Below, in pieces: positions 8,001-16,294 of a stretch of DNA of 64,000 bases. The stretch's first letter is position 1, and every line of letters starts with the position of its first letter. The notes under the pieces were generated by a model, which made no database searches, was not told the DNA's origin, and saw nothing but the letters and a program-made list of their open reading frames with translations. Both the position numbers and the translations under genes were made by a program. This DNA is from an archaeon (lineage in GTDB: Archaea > Thermoproteota > Nitrososphaeria > Nitrososphaerales > Gagatemarchaeaceae), in assembly GCA_016432545.1 (NCBI GenBank), contig CP066694.1, positions 1,178,001 through 1,242,000 on the forward strand, in the 5' to 3' direction.

Positions 8001-9284
8001 CTAAGATAACCTGCCCTGCATTAGGTAGTCCTTCATGATGTACTTGTCTGGGACGTGCTTTTCGGCAGGAAGGTAGACTTGGACCGGTATGTCGAGGCTG
8101 AGGTAGCGACACATCACTGGTCCAATATCTTTCCAATCCAGACCTCCAAGCCCACATCCTAACGCGGGAACAGCAAGAGAGGTTATGCCGATCTGTCGAT
8201 AGTTCTCCTTGATCCACTCCAGGCCTCGCTCGATGTATCTGATGTCCGACATCTCGCGCCAATGATTCTTGGTCGGAAACAGTATGAACCAGGTCCTCGC
8301 ATTCGCATGCTCGAGGCTCTTTGGTTCGTCGGCTAGTTCCTCGTCGAAAGATGACTCCCTCTTGTATATGTTCGGCTTTCCAAGCTTTAGCCTTCCGCTC
8401 CGGCACTTATCTTGATAGTCGACGTAGACGTCGGGGAACTGATACTTAGCCCGTGAAGCGAGCCCCTTCCCCATGACCCCTACACAGTTGACACTCACCG
8501 TCAGCGTCTGCATTCTCGAGAAGAACATGTCGCCGTCCACGACTGAGAGGTAGGGGGTAAGCCGGGTTTCCCTAGTTGGAGCGAAGAACAATGGAGCCTG
8601 CCACATGACGTAACGGTCGTCTCTGTAGAACTCGTCTCTTAGTGCACCTGCCATGTCTTGCTTACCTACGAATACGGCCTCGACGTACTCGGGAGGCACA
8701 AAATCCGGGATGAGAACTTCTGCCATGATCCTTCGCTTGGACCCGTCGAACGAATTCCACCAGTCTGTGTCGATCTGCCTTAGAATCGATTGCTCTTCCC
8801 TGCCGAACCTGTCGATCGGATAAATGGTAGTCTCTGAACTCGCGGCGTTTCCATCAGTAAAGTAGGCTGCCTTGCTCAAGATGCCCTTCCTTACCGTGAC
8901 AATCGCGATCTTCTCCAAAGGATTGTCGACGAGGACCTTGTACATCATCGGATTGCGTGCTTGGAAGTACAGGTTGGCGAAGCTCCATAGGCTGCTACCA
9001 TCCGGTGTCCTGATCCCCTTTCTGTTTGCAACAATGTCCTTGTTGTAGATAGGTGTGTACTTCACCCCACTCTTCTCGACCATGCTATGCGAGAGGATTC
9101 CTTTCGTAACTATGGACTTCAGGTTATCAACATGCGTAATGTAATAGAGCTCTCTGAAGTCCCTCCTCTTTCGCGATTCTCGAGTTCCTCCCCGTCTGGC
9201 TGAAGCTTCTACCATCATCGCACAGCTGCGTTCCGCATCTGTTATACGCTTCTCTCTGGGGTTGGGATCAGCATGGAAGTTCAA
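8001..9284 (-). CDS. DarT-DarG fusion: DNA ADP-ribosyltransferase plus macrodomain in one chain
   Basis: A 427-residue protein with two joined halves. Residues 44-225 are a DarT-type toxin: YYITHVDNLKSI (47-58), LYFQARNPMMY (105-115, with Arg110) and the catalytic-type glutamate Glu189 in MAEVLIPDFVPPEYVE. Residues 250-400 are a DarG/TARG1-type macrodomain: VNCVGVMGKGLA (265-276, with Lys273), FPTKNHWR (336-343) and PALGCGLGGLDW (373-384). In known DarTG systems DarT ADP-ribosylates thymidine in single-stranded DNA and DarG removes it; these are usually separate genes. All key motifs look intact. The start could be the Met at 23 or 24. It is the first gene of the minus-strand run, next to tRNA-Phe. 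Confidence 0.88.
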   Translation of the reverse strand: MNFHADPNPREKRITDAERSCAMMVEASARRGGTRESRKRRDFRELYYITHVDNLKSIVTKGILSHSMVEKSGVKYTPIYNKDIVANRKGIRTPDGSSLWSFANLYFQARNPMMYKVLVDNPLEKIAIVTVRKGILSKAAYFTDGNAASSETTIYPIDRFGREEQSILRQIDTDWWNSFDGSKRRIMAEVLIPDFVPPEYVEAVFVGKQDMAGALRDEFYRDDRYVMWQAPLFFAPTRETRLTPYLSVVDGDMFFSRMQTLTVSVNCVGVMGKGLASRAKYQFPDVYVDYQDKCRSGRLKLGKPNIYKRESSFDEELADEPKSLEHANARTWFILFPTKNHWREMSDIRYIERGLEWIKENYRQIGITSLAVPALGCGLGGLDWKDIGPVMCRYLSLDIPVQVYLPAEKHVPDKYIMKDYLMQGRLS

Positions 9285-9326
9285 TCGCCCAAAGGGAAAC
9301 AGGGCCGCCCCCCAGGATAGGGAGGA

Positions 9327-9440
9327 TGCCGCGGGCCGGACACTCCCAAGCCTTGCGGCCGGATTTGAGCCGGCGACACCTCGGTCTTCAGCCGAGTGCT
9401 CTTAGGTCCGAGACGATCTCCCAGGCTGAGCTACCGCGGC
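9327..9440 (-). tRNA. tRNA-Phe (GAA) with two non-canonical introns
   Basis: Removing two segments gives a clean 74-nt cloverleaf: acceptor GCCGCGG/CCGCGGC, D stem GCTC/GAGC, anticodon stem CTCGG/CCGAG with loop CTGAAGA (anticodon GAA), T stem GCCGG/CCGGC, discriminator A, no encoded CCA. The first insert is 17 nt in the D-arm (about 9402-9418). The second is 23 nt between the T stem and the 3' acceptor strand (about 9335-9357; its exact edges are ambiguous because TCCGGC is repeated). It has a GCC-GCAA-GGC hairpin. There is no intron at the usual 37/38 site. Archaeal splicing endonucleases can cut bulge-helix-bulge introns at such positions. Confidence 0.9.
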
Positions 9441-9584
9441 ACCGAGCCCCCGCACTCCCGGTTCTTGCTTAAGCCTTTCTGGGGAGAAGAGGGACCGTCG
9501 CAACATCGTTCAGTTTCGTAGGTTTCCCGTTCAATTCCGTTCAATTAAGTTTCCAAGCGCCCATTCAGGTGCCGCTGTCGACGC

Positions 9585-10202
9585 GTGAGCGGAGGCGGCA
9601 CGCAAATGGTGAACATACCAACACAGCTGACCCCGGGACTGGGCGGCATACCAGCCTGGCTCATACCTCTGGCACTGCTCGTAGTTGCTCTCCTTCTGAT
9701 CTTCGCAGGGCGGACGATTGTCAAAGTCATCGCGTTCCTCGTCGTAGGCCTGATAGGCGCCTCGATCGGAGAGATGCTCGCTTCTGGGTACCTCGCCGGG
9801 ACGGGTGCCCTTGGCCAGCTGCTCGGGATCCTGGGCGGGTTCCTCATCGGAGGGATCATCGGCGTAGCCATAGTCGCCTTCGGGATCGGGCTGGCGGTGG
9901 GCTACGGCGCCTACCTGCTGGCCCTCGACCTCTTCGGGAGCCACACCGCGGCGCTCGTGGTCGGGTTCGTCTTCTTCATCATCGGGCTCGCCTTGTACGG
10001 CAAGATCCTGACGCTCGTCACGGCCTTGGCCGGAGGGCTCCTTCTCTTCCACGTCCTCCTCACGTTTGGCTTTGGCCCGACCCTCGCCACGCTCTTCGCA
10101 GCAGCGACTACCATAATCGGCATCGCTGTCGAATACGGCATGACAAGAAGGCCGAAGCCCGCTGCTCCTTCCGCCGGAGGTGGTGCGAGTGCTCCCGGCT
10201 AG
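9585..10202 (+). CDS. Multi-pass membrane protein, function unknown
   Basis: About 205 residues, almost all hydrophobic, with six or seven predicted membrane helices rich in Gly and Ala and small-residue packing motifs (for example VGLIGASIGEML). A short Ala/Gly/Ser/Pro-rich tail follows RRPKP. The start is either GTG 9585 or ATG 9606; the ATG fits better because the first hydrophobic segment begins 10 residues later. The composition resembles DUF4203-type TMEM proteins, but no catalytic or binding motif is visible. It overlaps the next gene by 23 bases. Confidence 0.75.
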   Translation: MSGGGTQMVNIPTQLTPGLGGIPAWLIPLALLVVALLLIFAGRTIVKVIAFLVVGLIGASIGEMLASGYLAGTGALGQLLGILGGFLIGGIIGVAIVAFGIGLAVGYGAYLLALDLFGSHTAALVVGFVFFIIGLALYGKILTLVTALAGGLLLFHVLLTFGFGPTLATLFAAATTIIGIAVEYGMTRRPKPAAPSAGGGASAPG

Positions 10203-10620
10203 GGAGATCAGGGTCCCGCACAACGACGTCGTCAGGGTCTTCGCGGTCTACGCCGACTTCACGGTCAGGGTCGACGACAACTCCCCAGTCCACTTCGACT
10301 ACGACGTCCGGCGCACCGACTCCCAGGGGCTCAACTGGATTCTTACCTTCCGGGTCTACGGCCTCGACAGGAAGGGGCGTCTGATGCTCTTCGAGCACAA
10401 ATGGCCCCACTCCTACCTCCAGTCCCCGCGGAGGAACGAGGTCATCGCCGAGATGGTCGGGAAGTTCGCCGAGCCCCTCAACGCGCTCCCCGGGCGCCTC
10501 GAGATGGTCGACCCCCTCAGTCTTATATCGAGACCTGAGCCTCGCGCGGAGCGAGAAGCCTGGATCCACAACCGGCAGGGACGCCAGAACCGCAAGCGCC
10601 AGCCCGGCCCAAGGGCCTGA
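10180..10620 (+). CDS. Hypothetical protein, probably soluble beta-rich
   Basis: A 146-residue frame starting inside the end of the membrane-protein gene. Alternating hydrophobic and polar stretches (VFAVYADFTVRVDD, then HFDYDVRRT, then ILTFRVYGLD) suggest a beta-sheet domain. The last 30 residues are Arg/Pro/Gln-rich and overlap a TATA-like element (10522-10529) for the next gene, so the true C-terminus may be poorly conserved. I do not recognise a family. Spacing and orientation suggest coexpression with the upstream membrane protein. Confidence 0.55.
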   Translation: MVRVLPAREIRVPHNDVVRVFAVYADFTVRVDDNSPVHFDYDVRRTDSQGLNWILTFRVYGLDRKGRLMLFEHKWPHSYLQSPRRNEVIAEMVGKFAEPLNALPGRLEMVDPLSLISRPEPRAEREAWIHNRQGRQNRKRQPGPRA

Positions 10621-10655
10621 CACTGATTTCAGTCGTCTGGGGAATCTTCGGCGCA

Positions 10656-11102
10656 GTGAACATCTACACCTCCGCCACTACGATCAACACCGACCTCCGC
10701 GTGCTCCCCATGCTCTCAGGCTCCACCGTCGACCCCTGGTTCCAGTTCGGGGTCCCCGCCGAACTGGCGATCAGCATCGCGCTACTTATCGCGGGCCTGC
10801 TCCAGCTCCTGACGGTCTCGGGCCTCTGGTTCGGAAGGAAGTACTCGTACTACATGGCCCTGATACTCCCGGTGGTCATCCTCGCGGTCAACCTGACCTA
10901 CGCCCTGCTCACCTACTCCGCCCCCGAGTCCCTCGGGCTCAGGGACTCCACGCAGTGGAGCTACGTGGTCTCCGGGGTTTTCTGGGTGGCGATCTACTGG
11001 AACTACCTGAGGAAACCGCGCGTCAAGGCCTACCTGAAAGTAGGATTAGACCCGGGCCCCAAACAAGTCCCAGCCGCCATGTCTTCAAGCGCCCCGAGCT
11101 AG
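10656..11102 (+). CDS. Small membrane protein with four helices
   Basis: At least 148 residues with about four hydrophobic segments and a charged C-terminal tail after WNYLRKPRVKAYLKVG. The GTG at 10656 lies within the first membrane helix. The same frame is open back to 10539 and encodes a Pro-rich linker followed by LTLISVVWGIF, so the true start is probably upstream at a CTG (10617 or 10560). A TATA-like TTATATCG (10523-10530) is well placed for such a start. No family recognised. Confidence 0.6.
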   Translation: MNIYTSATTINTDLRVLPMLSGSTVDPWFQFGVPAELAISIALLIAGLLQLLTVSGLWFGRKYSYYMALILPVVILAVNLTYALLTYSAPESLGLRDSTQWSYVVSGVFWVAIYWNYLRKPRVKAYLKVGLDPGPKQVPAAMSSSAPS

Positions 11103-11148
11103 CCAGGACGACTCCCCAGGGGGTCATCGGCACAATGGTGATTATATC

Positions 11149-11379
11149 ATGGCACGCCAACGCAAACACATGGAAGGTTGGACGAACATAGAGATCTCGA
11201 GGGAGACCCTCGGCGAACTCACCTCCCTTCAGAGGAGTTACGGCTCCTCGACTTTGGATGAGACGATAAGACTGTTAGTCCACCGCTACAAACAGGACGT
11301 CTTGAAGTCGATTTCTGGAGCGGACAAAGGAAAGATCACAAGTTTCACTGAGCAAGACCGCGGTGAAGATCGCGACTGA
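11149..11379 (+). CDS. Small ribbon-helix-helix-like regulator
   Basis: Up to 76 residues. The core TNIEISRETLGELTSLQ, followed by TLDETIRLLVHRYKQ, has the strand-helix-helix pattern of ribbon-helix-helix (CopG/MetJ-type) DNA-binding proteins. The TATA element ATTATATC (11136-11143) is only about 10 bases before ATG 11149 but 27-34 bases before ATG 11170, so the leaderless start is probably 11170 (69 residues). It lies just ahead of the permease gene on the same strand and may be a local repressor; that is inferred. Confidence 0.62.
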   Translation: MARQRKHMEGWTNIEISRETLGELTSLQRSYGSSTLDETIRLLVHRYKQDVLKSISGADKGKITSFTEQDRGEDRD

Positions 11380-11405
11380 AGCACGTTCCATGAGCCCGGC
11401 CTAGA

Positions 11406-12797
11406 ATGGCCTCGCTCAAGCGCGACCTGGGCCTCTTCGACCTGACCAACATCGTCGTCGGGGCGATCATCGGGTCTGACATCTACATCGCCTCGGCCCT
11501 CACCGCGAACCTCGTCGGGCCCTTCTCGGTGGTCCTCTGGGTCATCGCGGGTCTCATGGCGATAGTTCTTGCGATGATCTTCGCCTACTCCGCCTACTAC
11601 GTCCCCAAGGTCGGCGGGCCCTTCGCCTACGTCTCCCAGACCTTCAATGACTTCTGGGGCTTCCTGGCCGGGTGGAGCATGTGGGTCGCCGAGGTCATCT
11701 CGCTTCCCGTCTTCGCCATCACCTTCACGAATTACTTGCAGTACTTCGTCCAGCTCTCGGTCCCCGAGCAGCTCCTCGTGAAGGCCCTCTTTCTCTTCGG
11801 GCTGACCGGAGTCAACATAGTCGGGGTCAAGGCTGCAGGGAAGATCAACGACGCCCTGACCTTCATCAAGCTCGCCCCGCTCCTCCTCCTCGTCGTCATC
11901 GGGTTCGGCTCCTTCGCGGTCAACCCTGGCTTCGTCTCGAACTTCTCCCCTCTCGCGCCCAACGGCTTTGCGAACGTCGGGACCTCCCTCGTGCTCATCT
12001 TCTGGGCCTATGTCGGCTTCGAGATGGGGACCCTCCCAGCGGACGAGGTCAAGGACCCGAGCAGGAACATACCGCGGGCGATACTGATCGGCATGGCCAT
12101 CGTCTCGCTCTTCTACATCTCCACCAACTTCGTGATCTTCGGAGCCGTCAGCTCAGGGACCTTGGCAACCACGGCAGTGCCGTTAGTCCTTGTCGGGGCG
12201 ACCCTGCTCGGAGCCGTGGGAGGGTCGATCATGAGCGTCGGCGCCCTCTTCTCAGTCTCCGGCTCGGACGAGTCGGGCATCCTGGGGACTGCCAGGCTCT
12301 CCTACGCCCTCTCCATCGACGGGCTATTCCCCAAGGCCTTCGCAAGGATCCATAGGAAGTTCGGGACGCCGTACGTTGCCCTCTTGGCCCAGGGGACCAT
12401 CGCCTTCGTCCTCTCTGCATTCTCCGGGCTCTCCAGCCTCATCTCCTTCTCGGTCCTTAACCTTGCCTTCTCTTTCCTGTTGGTCTCCATCTCATTCCTC
12501 GTGATGAAGAAGGACGCCAAGGGCCTCCGCGGGCAGAGGGTCCTCCCCTGGCTGGGCATCGCCATCTGCCTCTTCCTGCTCTACTCGACCTCCCTGCAGG
12601 ACAAGCTGGTGGGGTCGCTGGTCATCCTCGCGGGCATTCCCCTCTACGCTTACTTCTCGCCCAAGGTCGACATGGCGGAGCTCAAGGGGGCCTTCCTGTC
12701 CTCGCCTGAGGTCACCCGGCGGTATCTGGAAAGGACCGACCGGTTCCTGGCCAAGCTGGTCAAACTCGCACGGCGGGCCCTTCGGAGCCGGGCCTGA
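11406..12797 (+). CDS. APC-superfamily amino acid permease
   Basis: A 463-residue transporter with about 12 membrane helices. Helix 1 carries the family glycine signature VGAIIGSDIYIASAL, corresponding to the substrate-binding GxG break of APC transporters; GGPFAYVSQTF and the EVKDPSRNIPRAI loop after helix 6 are also typical. It probably imports an amino acid or related amine by cation symport or exchange, with substrate not predictable. The positively charged C-terminal tail (RRALRSRA) is cytoplasmic. It is preceded by a small regulator gene. Confidence 0.88.
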   Translation: MASLKRDLGLFDLTNIVVGAIIGSDIYIASALTANLVGPFSVVLWVIAGLMAIVLAMIFAYSAYYVPKVGGPFAYVSQTFNDFWGFLAGWSMWVAEVISLPVFAITFTNYLQYFVQLSVPEQLLVKALFLFGLTGVNIVGVKAAGKINDALTFIKLAPLLLLVVIGFGSFAVNPGFVSNFSPLAPNGFANVGTSLVLIFWAYVGFEMGTLPADEVKDPSRNIPRAILIGMAIVSLFYISTNFVIFGAVSSGTLATTAVPLVLVGATLLGAVGGSIMSVGALFSVSGSDESGILGTARLSYALSIDGLFPKAFARIHRKFGTPYVALLAQGTIAFVLSAFSGLSSLISFSVLNLAFSFLLVSISFLVMKKDAKGLRGQRVLPWLGIAICLFLLYSTSLQDKLVGSLVILAGIPLYAYFSPKVDMAELKGAFLSSPEVTRRYLERTDRFLAKLVKLARRALRSRA

Positions 12798-12858
12798 AAG
12801 TACGGTCCTGTCAAGACAGGTGAATCAGAGAAATCTTCTTCAAGCGTAGCCTCATCAG

Positions 12859-13518
12859 TCATGATTCCCGATGGCATTTACCCGAACGATAAAGTGTGAT
12901 CGTGCTTAGAATGGGGTCGTCTATTTTCTTGAAGTCTGGAGAGTGACTCACCGTCCTGATGGGGGCGAAGCCTGCTATGTTGGCCTTTGGATATGATTCC
13001 CAAAGCTTCAACGCAGAGGCAATCATCGTAGCGCCTCTTGTAACGAAGTCATCTACCAGAAGGATGTTTTCGGGGTCAGTCAGGAGTTTCTGCTCGACCT
13101 TCTGGGAGTCGTAATGCTCTTCAGCTGAAGCCTTGGTTCCGACCGCGTGAGTTCTGACTAGAGAAGTGGAGACGGACGACCCCAAGCCGACCTTGTGCAT
13201 CGCTGTCGCTACTTTGAGTCCCACCCAGAGAGAGTTAGGCTGGAAGAGCGAGCTTCGGGTAACGGGCACCAGAACTGGATTGCCCTCGAATAGAGGCATG
13301 AATGGAAGGGTAGCCTTGGACTCCAGGATCGCTTGAGGAACCACTTCCGACATGAACATTTCTTTGTCTCCATATTTGACAGTCTGTTCATTCTTGAGAT
13401 AGTATCGATAGTCTCTGGAACGCTTTTCGGTGGGGCTCGGTCCCCACGGAGAGTATGACCAGAGGGCACCATAAGTGAGTATCACGTTTCCGTTAGAAAG
13501 AAAGTCCGAGAACTTCAA
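12859..13518 (-). CDS. Phosphoribosyltransferase-fold protein paired with DprA
   Basis: A 219-residue type I PRTase. The PRPP-binding loop is ILLVDDFVTRGATM (two acidic residues, then TRGAT). Upstream sequence (VLVPVTRSSLF) resembles the ComF/HPRT hydrophobic core. It overlaps the dprA-like gene by four bases (ATGA type), so the two are translated as a pair. ComF and DprA act together in natural transformation in bacteria, but DprA-PRTase pairs also occur as accessory, probably defence or DNA-processing modules. Substrate unknown. Confidence 0.78.
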   Translation of the reverse strand: MKFSDFLSNGNVILTYGALWSYSPWGPSPTEKRSRDYRYYLKNEQTVKYGDKEMFMSEVVPQAILESKATLPFMPLFEGNPVLVPVTRSSLFQPNSLWVGLKVATAMHKVGLGSSVSTSLVRTHAVGTKASAEEHYDSQKVEQKLLTDPENILLVDDFVTRGATMIASALKLWESYPKANIAGFAPIRTVSHSPDFKKIDDPILSTITLYRSGKCHRES

Positions 13519-14210
13519 GCAGGGATCTGAAGGATGCTATGCTTTGACGGAAGATGTTCCAGAAGTTCCTTCGGGTCGCTGAGTTTCATCGCCCCGAACT
13601 TCGCCATCTCCTTCGGCCAGGTGAACGACGAATCGAAGAGCCTTTTCCATATGAAGAGCGGCCTTCCGAGTCTCAGGGCCTCATATCCTTGAGAGATAGA
13701 ACCGCTGTCCTCCCCAGCTTGGACTATGACCGAAGCGTCCGCGATTAGGGCCATCGTCCGGTTCCTGCGGACGAAGTTTGACGGAAAGACTTCCGAGCCG
13801 ACCTTGTATTGGGAGACTGCGAGATGACGTTTGATAATCTCCGCCTGGAGTTCCCTATTCTCGGCAGGATAGGTCCTGTCGAGCGGCGTCCCCAAGACTG
13901 CGATTGTTTTGCCCCCCGATTCTATAGTGAACCTGTGCGCGGCCGTGTCGATTCCTTTGGCGAGACCGCTGACAATCACGACTCCTTCCCTCGTCAGGAC
14001 CCTTGCAATATCTCCAGCGTCCGCTAAGCTCTCGGCTGTCGCCTGCCTTGAACCGACAATTGCGACTCTCGGACGCGGAAGGGGAATCCTCATGGTGCCC
14101 GCAGTGTAGAGCTTGCTTGGGGCGTTCCTCTGTTCAATGTCGTTCAGAGGACGGCCAAGAAGTGCTATGGGCGCCCATGTGGAGATTGCCGGCCCCATCG
14201 CTCTCTCCAT
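13515..14210 (-). CDS. dprA: DprA/Smf-like single-strand DNA-binding protein
   Basis: Rossmann-fold DprA: APSKLYTAG, then PRVAIVGSRQAT, VSGLAKGIDTAAHR, GTPLDRTYPAENREL, FVRRNRTMALIADASVIVQA and SGSISQGYEALRLGRPLFI match the family's core motifs. The frame runs open back to 14474, but the first 88 codons are low-complexity and not protein-like. ATG 14210 is chosen because it sits 25 bases after a TATA-like GTAAATA and gives MERAMGPAISTW directly before the family start. About 231 residues, without the usual winged-helix tail. DprA binds ssDNA and loads recombinase in transformation; the partner PRTase follows immediately. Confidence 0.85.
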   Translation of the reverse strand: MERAMGPAISTWAPIALLGRPLNDIEQRNAPSKLYTAGTMRIPLPRPRVAIVGSRQATAESLADAGDIARVLTREGVVIVSGLAKGIDTAAHRFTIESGGKTIAVLGTPLDRTYPAENRELQAEIIKRHLAVSQYKVGSEVFPSNFVRRNRTMALIADASVIVQAGEDSGSISQGYEALRLGRPLFIWKRLFDSSFTWPKEMAKFGAMKLSDPKELLEHLPSKHSILQIPA

Positions 14211-14498
14211 CGACCTCGCACTACCGCGTTTCCTATTTACATGTTCGCTGTTCTCTCTCATAGCCTTGGAAGAGAGGGGCTTCCCCGAAGCTAAACCTTG
14301 CCTTTCTCTCTCATCTGTCTGGTGACGTTCTGAACAACGGTCAGCATCGGACTCTTCCCTTAAGTCCTGACTTCCGCCGTCTCGGCGGAATGGGGATGAG
14401 CCGACAACTCGACGAAGACTTCTCTGAGCCGTTAGCTTGATAGAACCTCGGAATACGACCCCATATATACTCAAGTCGTGGTCCTATGCTAATCTAAC

Positions 14499-15068
14499 AT
14501 GGCCTTCTGTGCTAGCTGTGGAAAAGAGCTCCCAATGGGAGCGCTCGTCTGCCCGAACTGCGGCACCCCAGTCCCCGGCGCACAGGCCTCAACCACCACT
14601 ACGCAGACTGCACCAGTCAGCGGCATCGACGCCCTGACCAAGGACAGCGGTGCTCAGGACTACTGGCTGCGCAGGTTCGTAGCCTTCGTCGTGGACGCGA
14701 TCATAGTGGGCATCGCCGTGGCCATCATCGGCGTCTTCGCGTTCTTCGCTCTCTTCTTTGCGGGCGGCTTCGGCTTCAGCTTCCTAGTCAACGGGCTCTT
14801 CTCCTTCTTCTTCGGCATACTCTTCGTGCTCTACTTCGCGGTCTTCGAGTCCTCGATGGGCGCGAGCATCGGGAAGAGGCTCATGGGCCTGACCGTGAAG
14901 TCCAAGACCGGGTCAAAGCCCGGCTTCGGAGAGGCTTTCGTCAGGAACATCTCCAAGATCTACTGGGTCTTCCTGCTCCTCGACGTCATCGTCGGCCTTG
15001 CCACTTCGAAGGGCTACCAGCAGAAGTACACCGACCACCTGATGGGCACGACGGTCGCCAAGGCCTAG
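14499..15068 (+). CDS. Zinc-ribbon RDD-family membrane protein
   Basis: A 189-residue protein. It opens with a zinc ribbon (CASCGKEL, then CPNCGTPV), has a Thr/Ala-rich linker, then an RDD domain with three membrane helices. The RDD hallmarks are WLRRFVAFVVDAIIV at helix 1 and SIGKRLMGLTVKSKTG between helices 2 and 3. Some RDD proteins are Na+/H+ exchangers, but most are uncharacterised. A TATA box (ATATATAC, 14463-14470) about 30 bases before the ATG supports this start and a leaderless mRNA. Confidence 0.85.
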   Translation: MAFCASCGKELPMGALVCPNCGTPVPGAQASTTTTQTAPVSGIDALTKDSGAQDYWLRRFVAFVVDAIIVGIAVAIIGVFAFFALFFAGGFGFSFLVNGLFSFFFGILFVLYFAVFESSMGASIGKRLMGLTVKSKTGSKPGFGEAFVRNISKIYWVFLLLDVIVGLATSKGYQQKYTDHLMGTTVAKA

Positions 15069-15119
15069 GCCTGGTCCTCAGCAACCGTTTTACAGCCGGG
15101 CGCAGCTAGGAGTTTCAAC

Positions 15120-16229
15120 TTGACCAAGACCAGCTCGGGCGAAAAGGCGATCATAGTCACCTACCCTGACGAGTTCGCGAAGAAGGAGATCATCGACCTG
15201 GCCAAGGCCGCCGGCTACGTCGTGGACGCCGTGATGACGCAGAAACAGGTGATAAAGTCCGAGTACGGCGTGGGCGTCGGCAAGGCCCAGGAGCTCGAGC
15301 AGATGGTCATCGAGAACGGGTCCAAGGCGATCATAGTCGACGAGACCCTCACTTCGTCCCAGGCCAACAAGCTCGGGGCGACCACCAAGGTGGAGATCGT
15401 GGACAGGGAGAGGCTGATTCTGAACATCTTCGCGAGGAGGGCCATCACCACCGAGGCGAAGCTCCAAGTCCAGCTCGCAGAGCTCCGCTACATGATGCCC
15501 AGAGCAAGGGACATGGTCAGGAACTCCACCCGCGGCGAGCAGGCAGGGTTCATGGGCATGGGCGAGTACGCGGTCGACGTCAAGTTCAGGGACCTCAAGC
15601 GCCAGATGGGCTTCGTCAAGGAGAAGCTCGAAAGGAGCAGGACCGCCCGGGTCCTCCACACGACCGAGAGGCGCAAGCTGGGCCTCCCCTTCGTCTCCCT
15701 CGCCGGCTATACCAGCAGCGGGAAGACCACGCTCTTCAACCGTCTGGCCTCAGAGTCGAAGGAGGAGTCGCCGAAGCTCTTCACCACCCTCGCCACCACC
15801 ACCCGGGCCATAACCTTCCCCAACTCCGACAGGAGGATCATGCTCTCGGACACTGTGGGATTCATCTCCCGCCTCCCGACATACCTCGTCGAGTCGTTCA
15901 AGTCGACCCTGGACGAGCTCACCTACGCAGACCTGGTCCTGCTGATGGTCGATGTGAGTGAGCCGATCGACTCGGTGGACCTCAAGCTCAACAGCTGCAG
16001 GCAGACCCTCGCCGAGTTGGGGGTGGACCCGCTGAAGGTCCTGCTCATCCTGAACAAGGTCGACCTCCTCCCCGACCACGGCTCGAACAAGATAGAACTG
16101 GACCCCCTCTTCAAGGACTTCCAGACCGTCAAGATCTCGGCGACGAGGGGCGACGGCCTGCGCCAGCTCAGGAACAAGATCCTCGACATGACCAGGCCCC
16201 CCTCGAGGAAACGGCTCCCGGCAGCCTGA
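15120..16229 (+). CDS. hflX: HflX-type GTPase
   Basis: A 369-residue GTPase that binds ribosomes and splits or rescues stalled ones in characterised relatives. The N-terminal HflX domain (VTYPDEFAKKEI to VQLAELRYMMPRAR) is followed by a helical hairpin and the G domain: G1 GYTSSGKTT, G2 TTLATTTR, G3 DTVGF, G4 NKVD, G5 SATRG. The TTG start is preceded by CTAGGAG, a plausible ribosome site, so this mRNA may carry a leader. The length is slightly shorter than bacterial HflX, as usual in archaea. Confidence 0.93.
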   Translation: MTKTSSGEKAIIVTYPDEFAKKEIIDLAKAAGYVVDAVMTQKQVIKSEYGVGVGKAQELEQMVIENGSKAIIVDETLTSSQANKLGATTKVEIVDRERLILNIFARRAITTEAKLQVQLAELRYMMPRARDMVRNSTRGEQAGFMGMGEYAVDVKFRDLKRQMGFVKEKLERSRTARVLHTTERRKLGLPFVSLAGYTSSGKTTLFNRLASESKEESPKLFTTLATTTRAITFPNSDRRIMLSDTVGFISRLPTYLVESFKSTLDELTYADLVLLMVDVSEPIDSVDLKLNSCRQTLAELGVDPLKVLLILNKVDLLPDHGSNKIELDPLFKDFQTVKISATRGDGLRQLRNKILDMTRPPSRKRLPAA

Positions 16230-16294
16230 CTTCTTCCCAGAGTCCAGATTCTCCCAGTCAAAGGCGCGCCTTCCTCCTGATGACCGCTCAAGTC

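Noticed and set aside
9531-10623. Long minus-strand frames opposite the membrane and hypothetical genes
   Set aside because: Low-complexity Asp/Glu/Pro/Arg composition typical of antisense shadows of GC-rich genes; the plus-strand products are hydrophobic or structured.
14211-14474. N-terminal extension of the DprA frame
   Set aside because: Arg/Ser/Asp-rich non-family sequence ahead of a well-placed TATA-like element and ATG at 14210.
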